Source: Winogradskyella sp. (lineage in GTDB: Bacteria; Bacteroidota; Bacteroidia; Flavobacteriales; Flavobacteriaceae). Taken from it: a DNA stretch of 33,019 nucleotides. Shown piece by piece: positions 15,996 to 25,196 of the stretch; positions within the stretch are counted from its first letter, which is position 1; every line of letters begins with the position of its first letter. The notes below the pieces were generated by a model. That model ran no database searches, was not told where the DNA came from, and saw nothing but the letters and a program-made list of their open reading frames with translations. Where the stretch lies: NCBI RefSeq assembly GCF_013042245.1, contig NZ_JABDQL010000120.1, positions 1-33,019 on the forward strand. The letters are read 5' to 3'. The translations under genes and the position numbers were made by a program.

Positions 15996-16592
15996 TCATT
16001 CTAAAACCTCAACTTCAGCGTTGGGATTAAACAAATATAGTTTACCTGAATTTAACTCTACACATTCAAAACGTTTTCTTCGTTTTACCCCTTTTCTAAA
16101 TATACGTCCGTTGTAGAGCTTAAATGTTACACCTTCTGGAATTTCAAAAACGTAAGTTTTATCATTTTCAGCATCATAACTCTTTAATGCTAAAGCCAAT
16201 CTTGTATCTGTATCACTTGACGCCTTTGGGTTTTTAAAATGATTAGCTAAAAGTGGAAGAAGATTATTTGGAAATATTTCAGGACACAAAAAAGGTAACA
16301 TCAAATGTTGAAAAGTTTGTTTCCACTCTTTTCCATGAGGCTTTATAAAACTACCAAATTTTTGGTAAGCTTCTAGATGGGCAATCTCATGTATTAGCGT
16401 AATTAAAAAGCGGTAAGGATTTAAATTAGAGTTTACAGTTATTTGATGCATTCCGTTTGGCAATTTGCGGTAGTCGCCATGCCTGGTTTTACGTTCTGCT
16501 TTAACCTTGACCTGTAAATTATCTGTACTTATTAAATTATTAATAAGGGATTTTGCTTCTAAGGGAATATAGTCTAAAAGTGTTTGTTGCAT
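15996..16592 (-). CDS. SprT-like zinc metalloprotease-domain protein
   Basis: The product is 198 residues with the SprT-like signature LIHEIAH (zinc ligands His68 and His72, catalytic Glu69) and a third ligand candidate at His86 in PHGKEW. There is no signal peptide, so it is cytoplasmic. After the catalytic core comes a basic zinc-ribbon-sized region (ENDKTYVFEIPEG...KGVKRRKRFECVELNSGK), but only one Cys is visible, so a ribbon is not supported. SprT-like proteins in eukaryotes (Spartan) cut DNA-protein crosslinks; the role of the bacterial members is not settled. It begins 23 bases after the stop of the haloperoxidase-fusion gene and may be read through from it. Confidence 0.85.
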   Translation of the reverse strand: MQQTLLDYIPLEAKSLINNLISTDNLQVKVKAERKTRHGDYRKLPNGMHQITVNSNLNPYRFLITLIHEIAHLEAYQKFGSFIKPHGKEWKQTFQHLMLPFLCPEIFPNNLLPLLANHFKNPKASSDTDTRLALALKSYDAENDKTYVFEIPEGVTFKLYNGRIFRKGVKRRKRFECVELNSGKLYLFNPNAEVEVLE

Positions 16593-16615
16593 TAAAATAA
16601 AGATAACTTTTATTA

Positions 16616-19600
16616 CTATTTACTAACTACAACCATTTTAGAATTACCATTTACGCTAAGCATATATAAGCCAGACTCCGCATTATTCAGTGTTATTTTT
16701 GTAATGCCGCTATTAGCATCATAATCTCTATTTACTACATCAATCTTACGACCTCTAATATCGAAAATCTGAATGTTATCAACGGCTAATGTTTTAGTAA
16801 TAAAAAACTGCTGAGTACTCGTCGGATTAGGATAAATCTTCTGTTCTAAAATATTCTCATCCTGATTATCTACACTTGCCTCAAAATATGGTAAAGCAAA
16901 TGCAAAGGTTTCATCTGCTACTTTCTGTCCTATAAATCGTCCTGGAATATCATCGGCTGGTGGATGAATACCGCCCCAGATACGAGATAAACTAGTTTGG
17001 TCTGATGCATCTCTATATGTTGCCCATTGCAAAACGACATCTTGAGAAGGTCCTTTTTCAAATACTAAAAACTCATCTTTATTTGCCACAAATTCTCCAA
17101 CTCCACCAGGAAAAAATGGGTCTCCTGTTAATTTTGTTAAGATTTCAGATGCTGCTCTTGAGAACGTGGAATGTCCTGAGACATAGCCCGCAAAAGGTGG
17201 CGTAACAAAAGTCGGTCGCTGATAAGGGTACCAATCCTCTGCTAAAATCCAACCAACACCTGCAGTATCTGTACTTGGGTCATTAATGAAATCATGACCT
17301 CTCCATGTAAATAATTTAATTTTACCAACGTTCTGCCCAAAAAAACCTGCTAACGGGTCACCAGCTTGAACTTCTTCAATATAACCAGGAATTAAATTAA
17401 ACCCATTTATGTCATTACCTGCTTGTTCATCTCCCATATACCTGATTGCTGAAATTGGTCTCACATAATCATACCAACCCTTTACACTCCATGCTGCTAT
17501 TGCAGAGTCATGCATAGCTCCACCTAGTATAAAGTAAGCTTTAACATCCCACTCCAAAGCATCCAAAATCTCTCCTTGGCCTTCAAAACGTTTTTCAAAT
17601 AACGGATGGTCATTTACATAATTTAAAATTGTAAACCAATGACCTGGCGGTGTTTCAGAATCTGGCCCATCTGCCCAAAATTCTGCTAAGACCCTAGCAT
17701 AATCAGCTCTCGAAACTACATTAGACGAATACGCAGTAGATGTCACTGGATTAACTGCGTGACCAGTACCTATTATATCACCGCCATTAAAAAAATCATA
17801 AAATAAAGGATAATCCGCAGCATCTGTTGGAAAATTTTCTATATCTGTATTTCCGATTGCTCCAGGAGAAATATCAATCATAACACCGTCTGCTGGATCC
17901 ATATGAGATTGCCAGACTGAAACCATAGAAAAACCCCATTTATATTGCTCACTTTCTGTATCTTCTGTGGTGGCATTTAACATGGGTGGTGCCTGCGGAT
18001 CATGATACACTTTATAATTATTACCATCTCTTGTAAAGATTGTCGCGTCTTGCTCTTTTAAAGCAAAGCCTTTAACATTACCCCATTCTGGACTTAAAAA
18101 TTCTGGTACGTTTCCATCTACAACATTTCCACCTTGATCAATAAAGATATCCAAACCTAAAGGTTGCCATCTGTTTGGGTCAACCATTGGCGGGTTATCT
18201 GCAAACTCCAAACCATAAGGCTGGTTAATTGGCTCATAATATGCGTTATCAAAACCCGTAGCTTCTCGAGAACCATCTTGCAAACCATAATCAATTATAG
18301 TTTGCGCTACATAATTTCCAAACTCTGCTGCATCACCTGAAGTATAATTTAATGATGTAATCGTTGTATCGTAACCTAAACTACTCATTAATATATCCAT
18401 TCTATCTTGATTTGCTTGTGCACCAGGCGAATTTTGAAAACGGTAAGACATCAATCTATACATCGCATAACTAATTGCCTTTTTAATAGACTCTTCATTA
18501 GACTCTAAAGATGTAAAATTATCTAAACTACTGGTAAATCCATTAATCGTATTTCCTATTAAGTATGGAGTTGCCTTATCGCTATTGTAAACTGCCCAAA
18601 CATCGAACATAGCTGCACTTGTATGAAATAAGTTACGTGCATGAATAGTAGGTCGTGCAAAATCTCCTCTTATAGCGCTTAACAATATTTCATTCCATAG
18701 ACGGGAGATTGAAATATTATCTGGTAAATCATTTGCTGATAGCGTAACGTTGATAGTCTCAGTTAAGCTTGAGCAATTATTTTGTGTTTCTGTTACTGAA
18801 ATTGCGCCCTGAGGCTCAACTTCCCATAGAACATTAATACTATTTGTTCCTTGGCCGCTTAATAATATACCGCCTTCCACATGCCAATTGGCAGTAGAAC
18901 TTGAAGCAATTGCATAAGAGTAGGTTTCTACACTATAATAGGCAACATCGGTACTACCAATTATTGATTGTGAAGGTAAGTAAGAGCAAGAACCATCCTC
19001 TAGGGTAGCCAAAGGATTGTAGTTACATGAAATTGGGTCTGTACAACCATACATTTTTTGACTTGGTATAATATTTAAATTCGAAATCGAACTTCCTTCA
19101 ATTGCCAAGAATGTAGCGTTTATAGTTAAAGTAGTACTTACACTATCATAGGTTTCAACTAATCCTGAAGGCCAAGAAATCTCAATCGAAGTAATTATAG
19201 TTTCATCATCAAGACCAAAATGAAGTGCTTGAATACTTTGTCCTAGAAAGCCTACTCCAGAATGATATCTACTAATAGTTCCTGTTGATGTTGTTAATTT
19301 TACTATTGTACCAATTGCATCTCGGTTAGATGTTGTTCCCTGTAATTTTAATTTGAAATAATTTTTTTCTGCTAAAGCATCATCAAAATTAAGAAGTGTG
19401 TTTTCATACAAAAACGATTTGCCATTACTATTGGTAACAAATAAATCAATATCACCATCATTATCATAATCAAAATCAATGGCCTCAACACTTACCGTTT
19501 GTTCATTTAACCCTAAAGTCTCTGAAGCATCTTCGAATGTATTGTTAGCTTGGGAAATCAAATTCCTAAAGTAGAAATTTGACTCTGCACCACGTGTAGC

Positions 19601-20644
19601 GGTTTCAAAACCATTGACTATAAATAAATCTTCGTCTCCATCTAAATCAAAATCAGAAAAACGAGTACCTCTTGCCCATAATGAATTACCAACACCAAGA
19701 GCTGAAGCGTTTTCAGTAAAGGTATTATCACCATCGTTAGTGTATAATGCATTAGCATCAACTCCAGTTATAAATATGTCAAAAAATCCATCACCATTAT
19801 AATCACCAACCGTAATACCAGTTTCGCCTATAGCTGTATTTACACCATAAGTTGAAGCTTGATTTAAGAATGTTCCTGCTGAATTTATAAAAAGATCATT
19901 GCTTTGCTGAAGGTAATGTGGTGCTAATAAATCTAAATCACCATCAGAATTAAAATCGAAAGGTAGAGCTGTATAACTTGCCAAACCTGACGAAACTTCT
20001 ATTCCTGATGTTGTAGTTACGTTAGTAAACGTATTGTTACCATTGTTTCTATAAAGCTGATTGGTGCCACAGGTATTCCAATCGTTAATATAGATATCCA
20101 ATAAACCATCATTATCGTAATCAAACCAAGTTGCTCCCATATTCCGGCAACTACTTAAATCATCAAAGCCTGATATTGAAGTAATATTTACAAACGTTCC
20201 ATTACCTAAATTTCTCCATAGTTGTACCTTAAAAGAATATGTAAGAAATAAATCTGGAAAGCCGTCATTATTGTAGTCGCCCCAAGAAGCACCATTTTTT
20301 TGGCCATCTAAACCCTCAAAATTCGCACCAGCTTCTGCTGGCAATAATAGGTCTGTAAACCCTGCTAACGCAGTAACATCTGTAAAAGAACCGTCATTAT
20401 TATTTCTAAATAATCGACTAAGTGTTTTTGGAGAGTTCTCATCATCAGGAGATTTTGCAACGACAAAAATATCAAGGTCGTTATCACCATCATAGTCTGC
20501 GACAGCAACACCGTTATTTTCTTCAAGAATTCCTAATCCTACAATCTCTTCTACGCGATTAAATGTTTGAGCACCCAACATTTGGACTGAAAAACAAAAC
20601 ATCAGCAGTAAAGCTAAATGATTTTTGAGTAATTTCTTCAGCAT
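16616..20644 (-). CDS. secreted FG-GAP/UnbV-vanadium haloperoxidase fusion with T9SS sorting domain
   Basis: The product is 1342 residues. An N-terminal signal peptide ends near LGAQ (24-26). Residues ~30-430 hold about eight FG-GAP/VCBS Ca-binding blades (for example DYDGDNDLDIFV, DYNNDGFPDLFL, DYDNDGDIDLFV). An ASPIC/UnbV domain (about 440-510) follows, then a Cys-containing module YGCTDPISCNYNP...DGSC. The C-terminal half is a vanadium-dependent haloperoxidase/PAP2-type domain. Every vanadate ligand pattern is in order: K-x6-RP (Lys1055, Arg1062), SGH (1156-1158, His1158 as acid/base) and R-x5-H (Arg1221, His1227 as V-ligand). Residues 1269-1342 (KIYPNPTS to KMVVVSK) are a type A T9SS C-terminal sorting domain, so the protein is exported and anchored or released by the PorV/PorU pathway encoded in this window. 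Halide specificity cannot be read from the sequence, and phosphatase activity remains an alternative. Confidence 0.9.
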   Translation of the reverse strand: MLKKLLKNHLALLLMFCFSVQMLGAQTFNRVEEIVGLGILEENNGVAVADYDGDNDLDIFVVAKSPDDENSPKTLSRLFRNNNDGSFTDVTALAGFTDLLLPAEAGANFEGLDGQKNGASWGDYNNDGFPDLFLTYSFKVQLWRNLGNGTFVNITSISGFDDLSSCRNMGATWFDYDNDGLLDIYINDWNTCGTNQLYRNNGNNTFTNVTTTSGIEVSSGLASYTALPFDFNSDGDLDLLAPHYLQQSNDLFINSAGTFLNQASTYGVNTAIGETGITVGDYNGDGFFDIFITGVDANALYTNDGDNTFTENASALGVGNSLWARGTRFSDFDLDGDEDLFIVNGFETATRGAESNFYFRNLISQANNTFEDASETLGLNEQTVSVEAIDFDYDNDGDIDLFVTNSNGKSFLYENTLLNFDDALAEKNYFKLKLQGTTSNRDAIGTIVKLTTSTGTISRYHSGVGFLGQSIQALHFGLDDETIITSIEISWPSGLVETYDSVSTTLTINATFLAIEGSSISNLNIIPSQKMYGCTDPISCNYNPLATLEDGSCSYLPSQSIIGSTDVAYYSVETYSYAIASSSTANWHVEGGILLSGQGTNSINVLWEVEPQGAISVTETQNNCSSLTETINVTLSANDLPDNISISRLWNEILLSAIRGDFARPTIHARNLFHTSAAMFDVWAVYNSDKATPYLIGNTINGFTSSLDNFTSLESNEESIKKAISYAMYRLMSYRFQNSPGAQANQDRMDILMSSLGYDTTITSLNYTSGDAAEFGNYVAQTIIDYGLQDGSREATGFDNAYYEPINQPYGLEFADNPPMVDPNRWQPLGLDIFIDQGGNVVDGNVPEFLSPEWGNVKGFALKEQDATIFTRDGNNYKVYHDPQAPPMLNATTEDTESEQYKWGFSMVSVWQSHMDPADGVMIDISPGAIGNTDIENFPTDAADYPLFYDFFNGGDIIGTGHAVNPVTSTAYSSNVVSRADYARVLAEFWADGPDSETPPGHWFTILNYVNDHPLFEKRFEGQGEILDALEWDVKAYFILGGAMHDSAIAAWSVKGWYDYVRPISAIRYMGDEQAGNDINGFNLIPGYIEEVQAGDPLAGFFGQNVGKIKLFTWRGHDFINDPSTDTAGVGWILAEDWYPYQRPTFVTPPFAGYVSGHSTFSRAASEILTKLTGDPFFPGGVGEFVANKDEFLVFEKGPSQDVVLQWATYRDASDQTSLSRIWGGIHPPADDIPGRFIGQKVADETFAFALPYFEASVDNQDENILEQKIYPNPTSTQQFFITKTLAVDNIQIFDIRGRKIDVVNRDYDANSGITKITLNNAESGLYMLSVNGNSKMVVVSK

Positions 20645-20750
20645 AAAAACAAATTTTTACGAATATAAAAATTAGTCTTAAATAATTGTTAATACAACTG
20701 TTTATTTCCTGTATAATCAGTCAAAAATCAAAATTTTAACTTTTATATAT

Positions 20751-21437
20751 TTAAGGTGTAGAATTAGAAACTTGAAGCACTTTTCCGTTATAGAATTTAT
20801 TTCCGTTTAGAGAAAAGCCGTAAATGTAATCCGCCATTTCTAAGGCTGTTATTGGTGCTTCATATCCTGGAAATGCTTCTTCTAACATTTCGGTTTGCAC
20901 AGCTCCTAATGCTAATACATTAAATTGTGGTCCGGTTTCTTTGTATTCCTCTGCTAAGAGCTCTGTTAAAGTAATAACCGCTCCCTTGCTTGAGCTATAT
21001 GCTGCTAGACCAGGAAACTTAATACTTCCTTGAATACCTCCCATAGAACTAATGGTTATTACATGACTTGTTTTCTTCATAAATGGTAAAACAGTTCGCG
21101 TCATTTCTGAAACTCCAAAAACATTGGTCTCGTATACTTTAGCAAAATCTCTGAATGTAGTCTCTGTAAAAGGCTTGTTGAGTAACATGCCCGCATTATT
21201 GATTAAAACATCAACATGTTTCCACTCGTTTTTAATGAAAATTTCAACATTCTTATAATCATCTTCATTACATAAATCAAAGGCAAGTGAGTTGACCTTC
21301 TCAAGGTTTAGACTAGAAATTGGCTTATCATTTCTTGATAAAGCTAAAACTTTGTGACCGTTTTTTGAGAAAAGTTTTACCAACTCAAAACCAATACCTC
21401 TACTTGTCCCTGTAATTATTATGTTTTTACTCTTCAT
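20751..21437 (-). CDS. short-chain dehydrogenase/reductase (classical SDR)
   Basis: The product is a 228-residue cytoplasmic oxidoreductase with a Rossmann fold. The cofactor motif TGTSRGIG is at residues 9-16 and NNAG at 80-83. The catalytic set is Ser130/131 (TISSMGG), Tyr147 and Lys151 (YSSSK). The Arg after the second strand (SRNDKP) suggests NADP(H) preference. The substrate is unknown. Its first 11 bases overlap the end of the M28 peptidase gene, so translation is coupled. It is followed by 106 bases before the haloperoxidase gene, in which I see neither a clear promoter nor a hairpin terminator. Confidence 0.88.
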   Translation of the reverse strand: MKSKNIIITGTSRGIGFELVKLFSKNGHKVLALSRNDKPISSLNLEKVNSLAFDLCNEDDYKNVEIFIKNEWKHVDVLINNAGMLLNKPFTETTFRDFAKVYETNVFGVSEMTRTVLPFMKKTSHVITISSMGGIQGSIKFPGLAAYSSSKGAVITLTELLAEEYKETGPQFNVLALGAVQTEMLEEAFPGYEAPITALEMADYIYGFSLNGNKFYNGKVLQVSNSTP

Positions 21438-22389
21438 TTAAAACAATTTCTTTTGTTGAAGTGTTTACTAGTTTTTCTAAGCCTGAAATCATTTTATTAA
21501 TAATGCTGCTCATAAATTCAAAATTCATTTCTTCGGCTTCATCTCCAACTTTATGGTAGTGATCAAAGTTAGTTAAGTCACAAGATGAAATGGTATGGCT
21601 TGGCACATTAAATTCTTGAAAAAACGCATAATTATCTGAACGCTTAAACAGGCTGTATTGTTTTGAAACTTCAGAAAAACCAATGAAATTAGTAGTTTGA
21701 TATTCATTGAATTTTAAAGCAAAATTAGATCTATCAAAACCTGTTAAAAACACCTCGTAATCCCTATCTTTAAAAGGAACACCTAGCATTTCAAAATTAA
21801 CCATTGTATATAAATCTATATCTTGTGATTTTAGTTTTTTAGCTAAAGCATCCGAACCTCTCAATCCCATTTCCTCAGCAGAGAATAAAGCAAAAATTAG
21901 GCTTCTTTTATTATTCTTTTTTGCAGCAAAATATTTTGCGATTGTCATTACGGCTGAAGTTCCTGTAGCATTATCATTAGCTCCGTTAGCTATTGAGTCG
22001 TTCTCCACTGCTTTACCAAAACCAATATGGTCATAGTGAGCTCCAATAACAACAAAGTCGTCTTTAAGTTTTTTATCCGTACCTTCTATATAACCAACAA
22101 CATTATATCCGGTAATACTATCACCTCTCCTATTTACAAACTTAAATTCGTCTTTAAAATCTTCAAAATAAGGCTTAATATTATAAGATTGAAGCTGTTT
22201 CTGAATGTAACTAGCTGCCTCATCAATGCCTTCAGTTCCTGTATTTCGACCTTTTAATTCATCGGAAGCTAAATAAGTTACTATTTCTTTAACCTCCTCG
22301 GTTGTAATAGTTATAGATTTTTCTTCCTTTTGTGCTTTACAGTTTGATACGCTTAACGCAATTAATAATAGAAGGCTAATTTTTTTCAT
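21427..22389 (-). CDS. M28-family zinc aminopeptidase, probable lipoprotein
   Basis: The product is 320 residues from the ATG at 22389. An in-frame ATG at 22443 would add 18 residues, but it lies inside the pdhC terminator hairpin, and MKKISLLLLIALSVSNC is a good lipoprotein signal. M28 ligands for two zincs are present: GAHYDH (His, and Asp bridging nearby), GANDNATG (Asp), FSAEEMG (catalytic Glu plus ligand Glu), NFEMLG, and a late His in DLTNFDHYHK. It would trim peptides in the periplasm or at the outer membrane. It overlaps the SDR gene by 11 bases and is downstream of the pdhC terminator, so it needs its own promoter; none was recognised with confidence. Confidence 0.88.
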   Translation of the reverse strand: MKKISLLLLIALSVSNCKAQKEEKSITITTEEVKEIVTYLASDELKGRNTGTEGIDEAASYIQKQLQSYNIKPYFEDFKDEFKFVNRRGDSITGYNVVGYIEGTDKKLKDDFVVIGAHYDHIGFGKAVENDSIANGANDNATGTSAVMTIAKYFAAKKNNKRSLIFALFSAEEMGLRGSDALAKKLKSQDIDLYTMVNFEMLGVPFKDRDYEVFLTGFDRSNFALKFNEYQTTNFIGFSEVSKQYSLFKRSDNYAFFQEFNVPSHTISSCDLTNFDHYHKVGDEAEEMNFEFMSSIINKMISGLEKLVNTSTKEIVLNEE

Positions 22390-22414
22390 ATTGAAATTAT
22401 TCAAGTTTAAAGAT

Positions 22415-22451
22415 AAAAAAAACCTGATTTGTAATGTGTACAAATCAGGTT
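22415..22451 (-). terminator. rho-independent terminator of the pdhA-pdhC operon
   Basis: A perfect 13-bp stem (22421-22433 with 22439-22451, stem sequence AACCTGATTTGTA) encloses a five-base loop. Read on the minus strand it is followed by a run of eight T (22422-22415). It lies 32 bases after the pdhC stop and before the M28 gene, so it ends the pdhA-pdhC transcript. Confidence 0.9.
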
Positions 22452-22483
22452 ATATTTTTAATAGTCTAGATTAGATCTATTAA

Positions 22484-24139
22484 TTACACTAACATTGTCA
22501 CCGGGTTCTCAATATATCCTTTTAAAGTTTGAAGGAATTGTGCTCCTGTTGCACCATCCACCGTTCTATGATCGCAGGCTAATGTCAGTTTCATTGTGTT
22601 TCCTGCTACAACTTGTCCTTCTTTTACTATTGGTTTTGAAACAATAGCTCCAACAGATAAAATTGCAGAATTTGGCTGGTTGATAATAGATGTGAAACTT
22701 TCGATACCAAACATTCCTAAATTTGAAATGGTAAATGTACTGCCTTCCATTTCATCTAAGGTTAGTTTCTTATTTCTAGCACGACCAGCGTAATCTTTGA
22801 CTGCAGCGCCTATTTGAGGTAGGCTTTGCTCATTTGCAAAACGAACCACTGGCACGACTAATCCATCTGGTACAGCGACTGCAACACCAATATGCACATG
22901 GTTATTCATTCGCATTTTATCGTCAAACCATTGCGAATTGACCTGTGGATGTTGTCGTAATGCCAAGGCACAAGCCTTAACAATCATATCGTTAAACGAA
23001 ATTTTTGTGTCTGGTATAGAGTTATATTGTGCACGGAAAGCGATGGCATTATCCATATCAAACTCCACATTTAAATAATAGTGTGGTGCTGTAAATTTAG
23101 ATTTTGCTAAGTTTTTTGCGATTGCTTTTCGCATGTTGCTATTTGCAACCTCATCAAAGTCTTCTTGACCTGTTGGCACAAATTTAGCAACTGGTGCAGA
23201 CGATGCTCCTGCTGTAGCTGGAGTAAAGTTTTCGATATCTCTTTTTACAATTCTTCCGTTTTCTCCAGAACCGTTAATTTGGCTAAGGTTAATCCCTTTT
23301 TCTTCAGCCATTTTTTTAGCTAATGGCGAAGCGAATACTCTTCCTATAGTGTTTGAATTTGCTTTAGAATCTGAATTTGAAGATTTTTTTTCTTCAGCTC
23401 TATCTTCTTTCCTAGTTTCTGTCTTAGGCTTCTCTTCTTTTTTTGGTTCAGAAGCTTTTGGTTTTTCTTCAGACTTGGTTTCAGAAGTTTCGTCAGCTTT
23501 GAAGTTCTTGGCAACACTTGAAACGTCAGTTCCGGCTGGACCAATAATAGCCAATAGGGAGTCTACTTTTGCAGAGTCGCCTTCTTCTAAACCAATATGC
23601 AATAATGTACCCGCATTAAAAGATTCGAATTCCATCGTCGCTTTATCGGTTTCGATTTCAGCTAAAATATCACCTTCTTCTACTTCATCGCCAACACTCT
23701 TTAACCATGATGCAACTGTTCCTTCTTCCATCGTATCACTTAAACGTGGCATAGTCACGACGATTACACCTTGTGGAAGTTCATCAGATGAACTAGAATC
23801 TTCATTTGAAGTTTCTTTTTCATCTTCTTGAGGTTTATCATTACTTTCTTCTTCTGAAGCTTCAGATGACTCACCATTTAAAAGACCTGAAATATCTTCA
23901 CCTTCATCTCCGATAATTGCTAAGAGCGTATCTACTTTTGCCGTTTCTCCTTCTTGAATTCCAATATGCAATAGAGTTCCTTCATTGAAGGATTCAAATT
24001 CCATGGTCGCTTTATCGGTTTCAATTTCGGCTAAAATATCGCCTTCTTCGACTTTATCTCCAACTTGTTTTAGCCATGAAGCAACGGTACCTTCTTCCAT
24101 GGTATCGCTTAGTCGTGGCATGTTTATTACTTCTGCCAT
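22484..24139 (-). CDS. pdhC: pyruvate dehydrogenase E2, dihydrolipoamide acetyltransferase
   Basis: The product is a 551-residue E2 core of the pyruvate dehydrogenase complex, which transfers acetyl from lipoate to CoA. There are two lipoyl domains, 1-80 and 124-205, with lipoylated Lys43 and Lys166 in the same ETDKATMEF motif. Acidic and Lys/Glu/Ser-rich linkers follow each. The E3-binding domain is at about 270-305 (FASPLAKKMAEEKGINLSQI), and the catalytic domain (about 325-551) ends with DHRTVDGATGAQFL, with catalytic His524 and Asp528. The two lipoyl domains are near-copies at DNA level too. It sits three bases after pdhA, with a strong terminator after it. The E1 beta gene is not adjacent. 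Confidence 0.97.
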   Translation of the reverse strand: MAEVINMPRLSDTMEEGTVASWLKQVGDKVEEGDILAEIETDKATMEFESFNEGTLLHIGIQEGETAKVDTLLAIIGDEGEDISGLLNGESSEASEEESNDKPQEDEKETSNEDSSSSDELPQGVIVVTMPRLSDTMEEGTVASWLKSVGDEVEEGDILAEIETDKATMEFESFNAGTLLHIGLEEGDSAKVDSLLAIIGPAGTDVSSVAKNFKADETSETKSEEKPKASEPKKEEKPKTETRKEDRAEEKKSSNSDSKANSNTIGRVFASPLAKKMAEEKGINLSQINGSGENGRIVKRDIENFTPATAGASSAPVAKFVPTGQEDFDEVANSNMRKAIAKNLAKSKFTAPHYYLNVEFDMDNAIAFRAQYNSIPDTKISFNDMIVKACALALRQHPQVNSQWFDDKMRMNNHVHIGVAVAVPDGLVVPVVRFANEQSLPQIGAAVKDYAGRARNKKLTLDEMEGSTFTISNLGMFGIESFTSIINQPNSAILSVGAIVSKPIVKEGQVVAGNTMKLTLACDHRTVDGATGAQFLQTLKGYIENPVTMLV

Positions 24140-24142
24140 AGC

Positions 24143-25144
24143 TTATTTAATTTTATGGTCTATAAATGGATAATCTTCTTGCTCGTAAACAGAATCGTAC
24201 ATGACACTCTTTTCTGGATATGGTGAATCTTCTGCAAATTTTTCACATTCAGAAACTAATGCTTTTACGCGTTTATCTATTGCTTTTATATCATCTTCGG
24301 TTGCATATTCATTTTCAAGAATGATATCTTTTACTTGCTTAATTGGGTCTATTTTTTTGTATTCTGCTACCTCGTCTTTAGTTCTGTAATGTTGTGCATC
24401 AGACATTGAGTGACCTCTGTAACGGTACGTTTTTACTTCTAAAAATGTTGGTCCTCCGCCGTTACGTGCTCTTGAAATTGCTTCATCAAAAGCCTCAGCA
24501 ACTTTTACAGGATTCATACCGTCTACTGGTCCGCATGGCATTTCGTAGCCTAATCCTAATTTCCAAATATCTGTATGGTTCGCTGTGCGCTCTACTGAAG
24601 TTCCCATAGCGTAGCCATTATTTTCACACACAAATACTACTGGTAAATTCCATAACATCGCTAAATTGAATGTCTCATGAAGTGACCCTTGACGAGCAGC
24701 ACCATCACCAAAACAGCAAATAGTCACCGCATCTACATCATGATACTTATCACCAAAAGCGATACCTGCACCTAAAGGAATTTGACCACCAACAATACCA
24801 TGACCTCCATAAAAACGGTGTTCTTTAGAGAAAATATGCATTGAGCCTCCAAGACCTTGAGATGTGCCAGTTGCTTTACCATAAAGCTCTGCCATAACAC
24901 GTTTTGGGTCTACACCCATACCTATTGGTTGAACATGGTTACGATAAGCAGTAATCATTTTATCTTTGGTTAAATCCATAGCATGTAAAGCTCCGGCTAA
25001 AACTGCTTCTTGCCCATTATATAAATGAAGAAAACCTCTTACTTTTTGCTGAATGTAAACGGCTGCTAGTTTGTCTTCAAACTTTCGCCAGAAATACATG
25101 TCTTCGTACCATTTAAGGTAAACTTCCTTTGTTACTTTTTTCAT
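24143..25144 (-). CDS. pdhA: pyruvate dehydrogenase E1 component, alpha subunit
   Basis: The product is a 333-residue ThDP-dependent E1 alpha subunit, which decarboxylates pyruvate and reductively acetylates the E2 lipoyl arm. The ThDP motif GDGAARQGSLHETFN...ENNGYAM begins around residue 144. GGSMHIFSKEHRFYGGHGIVGGQ and YRYRGHSMSDAQHYRT (the loop around the conserved Ser phosphorylated in eukaryotic homologues) are typical. It is followed by pdhC after three bases. The beta subunit (pdhB) needed for activity is absent here, which is the usual arrangement in Flavobacteriia. The promoter is probably TATTTTTG at 25204-25197. Confidence 0.97.
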   Translation of the reverse strand: MKKVTKEVYLKWYEDMYFWRKFEDKLAAVYIQQKVRGFLHLYNGQEAVLAGALHAMDLTKDKMITAYRNHVQPIGMGVDPKRVMAELYGKATGTSQGLGGSMHIFSKEHRFYGGHGIVGGQIPLGAGIAFGDKYHDVDAVTICCFGDGAARQGSLHETFNLAMLWNLPVVFVCENNGYAMGTSVERTANHTDIWKLGLGYEMPCGPVDGMNPVKVAEAFDEAISRARNGGGPTFLEVKTYRYRGHSMSDAQHYRTKDEVAEYKKIDPIKQVKDIILENEYATEDDIKAIDKRVKALVSECEKFAEDSPYPEKSVMYDSVYEQEDYPFIDHKIK

Positions 25145-25196
25145 CTATTTTATTTATAAATAATAATCGCCTCCTTTGAATAATAAAGACGAATAA

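Noticed and set aside
17215-17240. YQRP sequence first taken as the vanadate Lys/Arg motif
   Set aside because: It has Glu where Lys is needed; the correct K-x6-RP lies earlier, at Lys1055-Arg1062, so the site is complete.
19400-20480. Tandem-like repeats in the DNA of the haloperoxidase fusion
   Set aside because: They encode the D-x-D/N-x-D-G FG-GAP blades and are explained by the protein repeat; not a CRISPR or satellite.
23349-23831. 160-codon open frame on the plus strand
   Set aside because: It is antisense to the repetitive Glu/Lys/Ser-rich linkers and lipoyl domain of pdhC; Ser/Phe-rich translations of this kind are artefacts of that repeat.
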